Below are positions 51,342 to 60,736 of a stretch of DNA of 64,000 nt, one piece after another (within the stretch, counting starts at the first letter, position 1; every line of letters begins with the position of its first letter). The notes under the pieces are model-generated. The model did no database searches, had not been told where the DNA came from, and worked only from the letters and a program-made list of their open reading frames with translations. Position numbers and translations under genes: made by a program. The stretch comes from Heracleum sosnowskyi (Eukaryota; Streptophyta; Magnoliopsida; Apiales; Apiaceae), in NCBI GenBank assembly GCA_030848705.1, contig JAUIZM010000161.1, positions 1-64,000 of the forward strand, in the 5' to 3' direction.

Positions 51342-54040
51342 TGTCCGGAACCTCGTTTTTTGAGCGCGCGAAAATGCCAGTGAAACCAGTTTTGGGCCAA
51401 AAAGTGGGTTTTTTCCCATTTTCGGGGGTCGAAAAAACCCATTTCCGGAAATGAAATTTCGCATTTTTTGGTCCGTACGTCCATTTTGTACCTCTATTTT
51501 AGCACATGACAAAAAAAATCGGAAGAAAAATGTCCGGAACCTCGTTTTTTGAGCGCGTGAAAATGCCAGTGAAACCAGTTTTGGGCCAAAAATTGGGTTT
51601 TTCCCATTTTCGGGGGTCGAAAAAACCCATTTTCGGAAAAGAAATTTCACGTTTTTTTGTCCGTACGTCCATTTTGTACCTCTATTTTAGCACGTGACAA
51701 AAAAAATCGGAAGAAAAATGTCCGGAACCTCGTTTTTTGAGCGCGTGAAAATGCCAGTGAAACCAGTTTTGGGCCAAAAAGTGGCTTTTTTTCCATTTTC
51801 GGGGGTCGAAAAAACCCATTTCCGGAAATGAAATTTCACGTTTTTTGCTCCGTACGTCCATTTTATACCTCTATTTTAGCACGTGACAAAAAAAATCGGA
51901 AGAAAAATGTCCGGAACCTCGTTTTTTGAGCGCGTGAAAATGCCAGTGAAACCAGTTTTGGGCCAAAAAGTGGGTTTTTTCCCATTTTCGGGGGTCGAAA
52001 AAACCCATTTCCGGAAATGAAATTTCACGTTTTTTGCTCCGTACATCCATTTTGTACCTCTATTTTAGCACGTTACAAAAAAAAATCGGAAGAAAAATGT
52101 CTGGAACCTCATTTTTTGAGCGCGTGAAAATGCCAGTGAAACCAGTTTTGGGCCAAAAAGTGGGTTTTTTCCCATTTTTGGGGGTCGAAAAAACCCATTT
52201 TCGGAAATGAAATTTCGCGTTTTTTCGTCTGTACGTCCAGTTTGTACCTCTATTTTAGCACGTGATAAAACAAATCGGAAGAAAACTGTCTGGAACCTCG
52301 TTTTTTGTGCGCGTGAAAATGCCAGTGAAACCAGTTTTGGGCCAAAAAGTGGGTTTTTACCCAATTTCGGGGGTCGAAAAAACCCATTTCCGGAAATGAA
52401 ATTTCGCATTTTTTCGTCCGTACGTACATTTTGTACCCCTATTTTAGCACGTGACAAAAAAATCGGAAGAAAAATGTCCGGAACCTCGTTTTTTGAGAGC
52501 GTGAAAATGCCAGTGAAACCAGTTTTGGGCCAAAAAGTGGATTTTTTCCCATTTCCGGGGGTCGAAAAAACCCATTTCCGAAAATGAAATTTCGCTTTTT
52601 TCGTCCGTACGTCCATTTTGTACCTCTATTTTAGCACGTGACAAAAAAAATTGGAAGAAAAATGTCTGGAACCTCGTTTTTTGAGCGCGTGAAAATGCCA
52701 GTGAAACCAGTTTTGGGCCAAAAAGTGGGTTTTTCCCATTTTCGGGGGTCGAGAAAACCCATTTCCGGAAATGAAATTTCGCGTTTTTTGGTCCGTACGT
52801 CCATTTTGTACCTCTATTTTAGCACGTGACAAAAAAAATCGGAAGAAAAATGTCCGGAACCTCGTTTTTTGAGCGCGTGAAAATGCCAGTGAAACCAGTT
52901 TTGGGCCAAAAAGTGGATTTTTTCCCATTTCCGGGGGTCGAAAAAACCCATTTCCGAAAATGAAATTTCGATTTTTTCGTCCGTACGTCCATTTTGTACC
53001 TCTATTTTAGCACGTGACAAAAAAAATCGGAAGAAAAATGTCCGGAACCTCGTTTTTTGAGCGCGTGAAAATTCCAGTGAAACCAGTTTTGGGCCAAAAA
53101 GTGGGTTTTTTCCCATTTTCGGGGGTCGAAAAAACCCATTTCCGGAAATGAAATTCCGCGTTTTTTGGTCCGTACGTCCATTTTGTACCTCTATTTTAGC
53201 ACGTGACAAAAAAATCGGAAGAAAAATGTCCGGAACCTCGTTTTTTGAGCGCGTGAAAATACCAGTGAAACCAGTTTTGGGCCAAAAAGTGGGTTTTTTC
53301 CCATTTTCGGGGGTCGAGAAAACCCATTTCCGGAAATGAAATTTCACGTTTTTTGGTCCGTACGTCCATTTTGTACCTCTATTTTAGCACGTGACAAAAA
53401 AAATCGGAAGAAAAATGTCCGGAACCTCGTTTTTTGAGCGCGTGAAAATGCCAGTGAAACCAGTTTTGGGCCAAAAAGTGGGTTTTTTCCCATTTTCGGG
53501 GGTCGAAAAAACCCATTTCCGGAAATGAAATATCGCGTTTTTTTGTCCGTACGTCCATTTTGTACCTCTATTTTAGCACGTGACAAAAAAAATCGGAAGA
53601 AAAATGTCCGGAACCTCTTTTTTTTAGCGCGTGAAAATGCCAGTGAAACCAGTTTTGGGCCAAAAAATGGATTTTTTCCCATTTTCGGGGGTCGAAAAAA
53701 CCCATTTCCGGAAATGAAATTTCGCGTTTTTTGCTCTGTACGTCCATTTTGTACCTCTATTTTTGCACGTTACAAAAAAAATCGGAAGAAAAATGTCTGG
53801 AACCTCGTTTTTTGAGCGCGTGAAAATGCCAGTGAAACCAGTTTTGGGCCAAAAAGTGGGTTTGTTCCCATTTTCGGGGGTCGAAAAAACCCATTTCCGG
53901 AAATGAAATTTCGCGTTTTTTTGTCCGTACGTCCATTTTGTACCTCTATTTTAGCACGTGACAAAAAAAATTGGAAGAAAAATGTCCGGAACCTCTTTTT
54001 TTGAGTGCATGAAAATGCCAGTGAAACCAGTTTTGGGCCA
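51342..54040. repeat. 189-bp satellite array, right block (about 14 monomers)
   Basis: The same satellite as 1-32208, continuing in phase after the retrotransposon. Monomers here carry more private changes than those on the left: CACATGAC near 51505, GTGATAAAACAAATC near 52262, TTTTTTGTGCGCG near 52303, GTCCAGTTTG near 52236 and CACGTACATTTTG variants near 52425. Length changes in the T and A tracts are also more frequent. The last monomer stops in mid-unit at GGGCCA (54040), where another LTR element begins. Confidence 0.95.
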
Positions 54041-54585
54041 TGTTAGGCCGAATACACAATATAATCAAGTATATATGAGAATAATAATAATTAAGAACAC
54101 TGTTTATGAATCAGTAAAACTGTAATCGTATTAACAGCTTCTCTCTTTATGATGTTAATGAATCACAAAGAGCTTCTAGGTTACAAGAATAATAATTCAA
54201 TAATCGCGTCCCTTCTAGGGATAACCTATCTGTGTTTATATAGTACACAGTTACACAATCCTTATCTAATTGATATTCCTACAAATTAGCTATACAAGTT
54301 ATATCAATTAAGGATTGCTTCTTATCTTCTATTCCGTTTCCTTAGCTGTATCAATATATTCTGCTTCTTTCCATCTTCAGAATATATTGCTTCTAGAATC
54401 TTCAATTCAGCACCGACAGCTAATTCAACTATCACCTTGTCAGACTTTAAATAAACTCTGACTGGCTTCCTTTAAACTCTTCACCCTGTCAGACTTTAAA
54501 TAAACTCTGACCGGCTTCTGATAAACTCTGGTCAGTACCTGTTGCTTAAACACTGATAAACAAACGTCAGCAATTATATCTAACA
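54041..54585 (-). repeat. LTR of the copia-like element (545 bp)
   Basis: Starts TGTTAGGCCGAATACAC at the satellite junction and ends ATATCTAACA, giving TG...CA boundaries in both readings. The second LTR is not in the window, so the length depends on these end motifs and on the polypurine tract that follows. The five bases before it are GGCCA; a matching duplication cannot be tested here. Confidence 0.75.
54439..54535. repeat. Tandem hairpin repeat in the copia-like LTR
   Basis: GTCAGACTTTA followed by TAAACTCTGAC occurs at about 54439-54462 and again at 54488-54511, each forming 11-bp arms with one mismatch around a 2-nt loop. A partial third copy, GATAAACTCTGGTCAG, ends near 54535. The period is about 49 bp. 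Confidence 0.75.
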
Positions 54586-54600
54586 ATCTCCCCCAACTTG
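54586..54600 (-). other. Polypurine tract of the copia-like element
   Basis: The minus strand reads CAAGTTGGGGGAGAT directly before the TGTTAGATATAATTG start of the 3' LTR. Confidence 0.8.
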
Positions 54601-54750
54601 TTCATAATAAAATGTACAAGTTAAACATATAATTGATGATGTCAAAAACATTTAACAAATGCAGTGTTTAACATATAACAGAGTTTAATTTAAAACAGAG
54701 TTTAAATTTGACTTAGAATAGAAAATATATTAAAAACTTACAGTCAGACT

Positions 54751-57700
54751 TTACTTGATTTCTTGAATATCAGGCACTGTCCTGATATAGTCTGATAGCA
54801 ATTTCTTTTCAGCTCTTTCTAGCTCTTCCACCATGATCTTCTTCACTTCTTTCAACTCTGGATCAAATTCTCCAGTCTGATAAATTGCAGCTCTTAGAGA
54901 ATAGATGGAATTCTTCCTCATCTCATTCCCTAGCTTAATATAATAAGCTTTATCAGATTCTAAATTAAATTCAAGAAATTTTGTACCCATTGCTGTTCTG
55001 AACTTAGCACTGTTTCTTTTCATCTCAACAATCTTTCCATGTGCATTTCTGTATTTGGAAATATATGCACTTGATACTCCTCCTCCAAGCATTATCTTCG
55101 ATCTTAGCATCTTTTCTCTGATAACTGAAGCAGCATTGTGAGTATTTCTATTTTTGACTTTTAACAAGTACAGAACATACTCCAATTCTTGATAAGATTT
55201 GAGATTTATGTCAGACTCTGCAACCTTATAAACTCTTCCATCATTCATAAAGTACAACAAAAATTCCTTCTTCAACACCTTATGAAAGATCATTTGAACA
55301 GAGTCTAGCATATCAAGATTTTCTTGAGTAATGATACCAGATACAACTAGTGACGATTGATCCATTGGACTTGTATTTATCCTTCTCTCTCTGTGTGACC
55401 CTAAACCAGATTTGTCTTTTCCTTCCTTACCCAATACTGTTCTGGTTTCAGAGAAATTCACAGCTTCAAGCTTTAAATCTTCAAGAATTTTTGGTTTGCA
55501 AAATCCTGGAAGTTGTGTAGATTTCTGTACAACTTGAGCAACCTCAGAGGTTGTCATAACTTTAATAGTATCATCAACTTGAGCAGCGTCAGAGGTTGAT
55601 TTTGCTAATCTTGTTTCAACTTGAGCAATGTCAGAGGTTGAATAAATCTTCTTTTTCAGGTTAGGCTCTTCAATCATTATGCCTTTACCCTTATCAGAAT
55701 TTCCAATCACAGGTCTCCTTGTATATTGTATACTCTGTTGTGTATTCTCTTTGATAGAAATACCAACTTCTTTCTTTCTAGGAGCCTTGATTTCCTTTTT
55801 CTTGTAGATTCCAGCTTCAAGATTTTTCTTGTGTTCCTCAGCAAGCATTTGCTCTTCAGCCTGGATATCTTCAATAGTGACATTCTTTCCATGCTCTTTT
55901 ATGAATATTTTGGCAGCAATCTCTTCATCAGTAGATGGATTAGTTGAAACAACTAAACTCTTGAGTTTCGAAGTAGATTGGCCACCAGAGTTTATCTTGT
56001 CAGAGTTTACTTGTCTATCAGAGTTTACTCTTGTCCTGCTTTGCCTTTGAGCAAAAATCTTTCTTTTATGTTCTTTGCTTCCCCCATCAGTAGAATCATC
56101 CCTCCGTCTCAGAGCTTGAGTGTCTTTGCATTTGTCTTTAGGTACACTCTCCCCCTTTTTGACATCATCAGAAAGTAATACTGATGTCAGCAATTCTAGA
56201 GCATTAGAAATAGAATTCAATTGAGTAGACATTTCAGCCTGATTCTCCTCAACTTTTACAAGCCTCTTCTTAATTTCCTCAGAATCCTTGGCTTGCTGCT
56301 TGAGCATAGCAGAATAAAAAGTTTTGTCAGACTTGAAAGTAAGATCCTTCATACTAGCTTCATTCCTTAGATTTGTGAGCATTTGTTGATTCTCATCAAA
56401 TCTATTATTAAGAGATTTGACTTGAACAACAGTTGCCTGTAAGCTTGTAAGTACATCAGTATTTGAGATCTTCTTGACAGAATTAGATAGAAAATCTGCA
56501 GCCCTTTGTGCTGGGAAGACACAATCTGCATCAGCCCATTTGTTGAAGTACATATTCTGAAAATATTCATTTGTCTGTCTATTGACTTCCCTTGCTTCAT
56601 CACTATTGACATCATCAGCCAATGAAACTTGAATACTAGGGTGTGAATGAGAACCCTCAGCATCATTTCCAGCGTCTTCAGTATTGTCTGCTGCATTTTC
56701 AGTAAGAATATTGTCAGCAGTAAACTGTGCAGCTTCATCAATTTTCTCCTCTACTACAGCTTCAGGAATATCAGAGTTAACCTGAGCAAAAACCTCTGCT
56801 TCCCTTTGAACAATCTCAACAACAGATTGTTGCAAAGCTTCAAGAATCATATTCTCAGAGTTTAGCTCATTAGCAGCCTCTTGGTCCTTTTCTATCACAG
56901 CTTCATCAAGAATTGGCTCTGTGACTTTTATCATCTGATTAACCTCCTCACCTTTGTCAAGATCACATGAAATAATTTCAGTGTGAGTGGCCAGAGATTC
57001 TTCTACCTGATCAGTTACTTGATCAGCTTCCACACTCTCTGTATAGTGATCAGAATGTATAGAGGTGTGTGCTTCAAAATCAAAAACTCTGCTATCAGAA
57101 TGAGTAGCAGCTTCCTCAACTACATCATTAGCCATTGATGTAGGAGTTTCTATATCCAAATCCATCAGATTAGCATCAGTATTTATCCTGTCTAGATTGA
57201 CAGCTTCAGTATTTGCAGCATCCTCCTGAACAAACACTTCAGGAGCTTCAGTGTTTACAAACACTCTGTCCTCATTAGCATTTAGAATTTCCTCCTCAAC
57301 AACAATTGCAGGAGTATCTTGAGAAACAGTTTCAGTCACAATCTCCTCATTCTCTGATGCAGGAGCTTCAGTTTCCTCAGAAACTCTGTCCATATTGACA
57401 TTTATAGCACCAAAAAGATGTGCAGCCACTAGTCTTCTTTTTCTCTGATGAAGAGTTTCTTCATCAGTTTCAGTCTCTGAGGCTTCAACAACAGACTTTG
57501 CCCTATTGGCTCTTCTTTTCTTTAGCCTTGTCTTCTGAGGCATCTCTTCAGGTCTTGATACCCCAGCTTCAGTGGATGATCTCCTTGCAGGTTTAGTCCC
57601 AATATGTTTGGTCCTACCTCCCCTTGCAGGTTTAACAGAAGTTGATGGAAGTAACTCTGTGTTTAAAGGTTCTGGTTGAGATTCAGCTTGTGTTTGTGGA

Positions 57701-58500
57701 TGTACTTGAGCATCCACAAACTGTTGCACAGAAGCAGGTAACAAAAGGTCTCCAACAATTCCTTTCTTAACATCTTTGTTAATGAGATCAGAGAATATTC
57801 TCTTGTGTAATTTAAAACAAGAAATATCTTCATTAACAACATCTACCCCTTCAACACAGTAAGAGAATAAAGTCTGACAAAATCTAGAAAAGTATACTAC
57901 TCCTCTATTCTCTGTCATTTTCTCTCCTAAATTATTCAAGACAAGTCGGGCATAATCAAAATGATTATCATAGAATAGAGAATACCCAATTTGCAGACTG
58001 TCCGTTGGAATGGCATCCCAGTTTGTGCATTTCTTGCCGAACGTTCTCGTGATGCAATCAAAGAAGAAGCTCCACTCCTTCTTTAAGAACGGTCGCTTCA
58101 GTTGTCCAATTTTATTCAAGGGACCAGAATACCCAATCTCTCTCATCATCCTTAGCAAATCAGAGTCACCCATTCCAATGGTATAAGAAGAATACTCAGG
58201 AAACCCCATTGCAGCTCGAACAGTACCAGCAGTAATAACATACTCTATTTCTTAAAACTCAAAGATTATGGATGGGTTCCCAGTTTCACCACCATCATCA
58301 TAAACCCCTGACTCCCAGAACGCCTTGATTTGTAAACCAGAAAGTTTGGCTGGTTCAACTAAAGCACGCCCAATCGCTGACTGAGCAAGAAACTTTTGAA
58401 TCATATGAAATGCTTCTGGTGCGTTTGCAGTGTTTAGTGGTGCGGTATAGTTGTTTGGAACGAACTCTAACCCAGACGAAACAAAAGCTGTGGTTGCCAT
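54751..58500 (-). pseudogene. Accessory protein of a plant LTR retrotransposon, about 1250 codons with one in-frame stop
   Basis: A minus-strand frame from an ATG at 58500 (product begins MATTAFVSSG) to the stop at 54751, broken once by TAA at 58252-58254; downstream of this an ATG at 58209 opens 1152 codons. The first 240 or so residues resemble the N-terminal domain of a large family of uncharacterised plant transposon-associated proteins (segments such as KKEWSFFFDCITRTF, then FSRFCQTLFSYC and SFKLHKR-like). The middle (about 56600-57500) is strongly acidic, with a basic cluster KTRLKKRRANRAKS near 57520. A heptad-rich probable coiled coil lies near 56150-56480 and a lysine-rich stretch near 55750-56100. 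A short repeat TSD(I/A)AQV or TSEVAQV occurs three times at 55527-55640. No catalytic motif of pol is seen. The role is unknown; I read it as element-encoded, not a host gene, from its position beside the LTR. Confidence 0.7.
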
Positions 58501-58524
58501 TAGAAGATTTGGAAGAAAGAACAA

Positions 58525-59176
58525 GTAATTGATGCGAAAGCTTAACAGAGTTTATGTGTAGAAAGGTGTTTGTGACTATGTGTGTGTGATAATAGATGTA
58601 TATGAGTAAGATATGAAAAGTTTAACTGAAGATGTGTGTATTGTATTTAAAAGAAAATTAAAGATTAAAAACTGAAGAGTTTTTGATCATCAATACACAA
58701 CTGTCTTACTCCTGTAATCATGTGAATGGGACACATGTCAAACGTGCAGTTACTGACAGCAAATAATTGGCAGTTTCCAATACGCATGCGCAGTAAAAAC
58801 AGCAATAATTACCGCATGTTACACTTTTCTATGCAATTAACCTCTCTCCTCTTTTTAAAACATTCTTGAACAACTTTCCAATCTACACGTGGAGACACCT
58901 GGCATCACATAAGACACTCATAATTTCCGCTTATTGTAAAAAAAATCAATAATAATAAAATTATCGATTTTAATATTTCAGAAACCTAATATCGAAGTAC
59001 GAAGGAGCTCAACAGTCAGAAGAATAATGACTGTCTTGGAACTCCGCACTTTACTGTTCCCATAGCTTCGAGCCAAGCAAAACCTTTCAGTTGCCCTGTT
59101 GGATGCTATAAAAGCTGGAGCATTGTAACAACAGGCAATACATATATTAAAAAAATACCATACATCAAATGGCAGG
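58525..59176. other. Non-coding AT-rich stretch between the accessory frame and the Athila-type element
   Basis: No convincing gene. Short minus-strand frames (for example 58978-59199) show no motif I recognise. TAACAGAGTTTATG near 58540 repeats a motif seen in the copia-like LTR, which supports this stretch belonging to that element. It may be its internal region upstream of the accessory frame. Confidence 0.5.
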
Positions 59177-59386
59177 TGATAAGTGGGTATTTTATTCACT
59201 TAAAACGTTTCCGTATGGCTTAAAACGATTGTTTGTACTCGAGTTGTGGTATTTTTGATCTCTTTTAAGGGTATTGTGCAGGAATATCTATCACAGGTGT
59301 AACGGGAATGAAGCGGAGCAATCGGAATGCAATTTGGAGCTAAAACGAAGAAAATGGAAAAATTCGTCTTCCTGGACAGAAGGCAC

Positions 59387-59491
59387 GGCGCGGCAGCGCC
59401 GTTTTTGAGCTTGCCTATGGCGCGGCAGCGCCGCATGAAATCTATGGCGCGGCAGCGCCGCTCTCCTATGTAATTGTGGCGCGGCAGCGCC
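59387..59491. repeat. Four copies of a GC-rich dyad GGCGCGGCAGCGCC in the LTR
   Basis: Copies at 59387-59400, 59419-59432, 59446-59459 and 59478-59491, starting 32, 27 and 32 bp apart. Each has 5-bp arms GGCGC/GCGCC around GGCA. They lie 100-205 bp upstream of the TATA box in otherwise AT-rich DNA, and so could be regulatory sites or hairpins. Confidence 0.9.
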
Positions 59492-59590
59492 AGACATTCT
59501 GACGAAATTTCCTGTTTTGAACCCGATTTGCTGATTTTTCGAGTTGAAGTCAAACTACAATTCCGTACGACTTATTTGCACCTGGAGGCC

Positions 59591-59598
59591 TATATAAA
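59591..59598 (+). promoter_or_regulatory. TATA box of the Athila-type LTR
   Basis: TATATAAA in the context GGCCTATATAAAGAG. Transcription would be expected to start about 25-35 bp downstream, near 59625, leaving a plausible R-U5 of roughly 970 bp before the LTR end. The assignment is from motif and position only. Confidence 0.65.
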
Positions 59599-60600
59599 GA
59601 GAAGAAAACCCTAGAGACCAGGATAGACACATACCACATATTATCTACGGAGTTTTAAAGCACGAAGAAGCAAGGAAGAAGATAGTTTTCAATTTATTCT
59701 TGTATTCTTTCTAGCTTGTGGATGCTTGGTTTGGGTGTATTCTTTAGAACCTTTGTTAATTATTCCAATATTGATTCGTTTTCTTCAAGCATGTTTACAT
59801 TAGAACCCATGGTGACGATTAGTTTGATTATGAACTAACTCGTTGTCATGGGGTTTTAGCAGATTTATTCATGAAGTTTATTTGTTGAATTTTCTCGATG
59901 CCTAAAGTGTGATTGATGCGATATCCTATTATGGTTGTTGTAATTCGTTATAGGAGAGTAGCTAACTCCTGTAATTGTGTGTTAATTCTTATTGAAGCGA
60001 AAGTGGATTTAAGAGTTTAGAACTTGCCATGCTAGCATAGGTTTATGCGTGAGAATATCATTCGTAATTAGTGTCGTAACTCTAACCGTTTTATGACGAC
60101 TATGTGATCAATTGAATGCTTGTACTTCAACCATTATGTTTTCAATCTTTATAGACATATAGGGACTAAGCATAATTGGGAGACTAAGTGATTTCTATCT
60201 TTATTGTGGATATTATTTAGGATGGTATTTGTGCAACGAAAGTTGGCTTATATCAGTTTTGTGTGTTCGATCAGGTATTAATAAATCACATGAAAAGGCT
60301 AGAGAATTGGAAACTATAGATGGATTGTTTAATGAAGTTAAAATTCCATGTTTATTTGCATAAGTAATTCAATAAAACCCTTCGTTCGAATAGTTGATAA
60401 TTAGTTATAAATTTTAGAAAAATTTTAGTGGTAAACAAAAACCAATTTGTTATTTGTTTTAGCATCGAATAATAATCATACATTAGTGAGTGAATTAACT
60501 AGACAATACAACGAGTCCCTGTAGGAACGAACCTTACTTACTATCTGTATTACTTGAGATCACGTGCACTTGCGTGTTGAGTTTGGTCGTAACAAGTTTT

Positions 60601-60618
60601 TGGCGCCGCTGCCGGGGA
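60601..60618 (+). other. Primer binding site for tRNA-Asp (Athila-type element)
   Basis: TGGCGCCGCTGCCGGGGA matches the complement of the plant tRNA-Asp 3' end at 17 of 18 positions, from memory of that tRNA. It lies six bases after the LTR end. This primer type is usual for the Athila lineage. Confidence 0.88.
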
Positions 60619-60736
60619 CTTCGGTTTTATTTGTTTAGTTTCAGTATTTACCATCAGTGGTCATTAAAGTTCGGTGACTAGGACGTTTCTCACCAAATTT
60701 TCTTGTTGGTGAATTTCAGGTACTTATTGAGAGTGT

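Larger units (their letters stand above)
54041..59176 (-). mobile_element. LTR retrotransposon, probable Ty1/copia, 3' portion only
   Basis: A 545-bp LTR (54041-54585) with TGTTAG...CTAACA ends and an adjacent polypurine tract marks the 3' end of a minus-strand element that begins abruptly inside a satellite monomer. Upstream of it on the minus strand is one very long accessory frame (54751-58500). No integrase, reverse transcriptase, primer site or second LTR is visible before the Athila-type element at 59177. Either the element was truncated there, or the Athila-type element inserted into it and the rest lies beyond the window. The copia assignment rests on TGTTA-type LTR ends, short LTR length and resemblance of the accessory protein to ones linked to plant copia elements, and is tentative. 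Confidence 0.7.
59177..60594 (+). repeat. 5' LTR of the Athila-type element (1418 bp)
   Basis: Begins TGATAAGTGGGTATT and ends GGTCGTAACA, followed by AGTTTT and the primer binding site. The LTR contains four GC-rich dyads (59387-59491) and a TATA box (59591-59598). The start is chosen from the TGATAA motif and the expected length; the 3' LTR that would confirm it lies outside the window. Confidence 0.8.

Noticed and set aside
54751..58209. 1152-codon frame as a host gene
   Set aside because: It lies directly inside an LTR and polypurine tract in the element's sense direction and resembles transposon-associated proteins, so a host gene is less likely.
59200..59553. 117-codon minus-strand frame in the Athila LTR as a gene
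   Set aside because: It is antisense within the LTR and owes its open state partly to the GC-rich dyads; it is useful only as a sign of the inverted similarity to gag.
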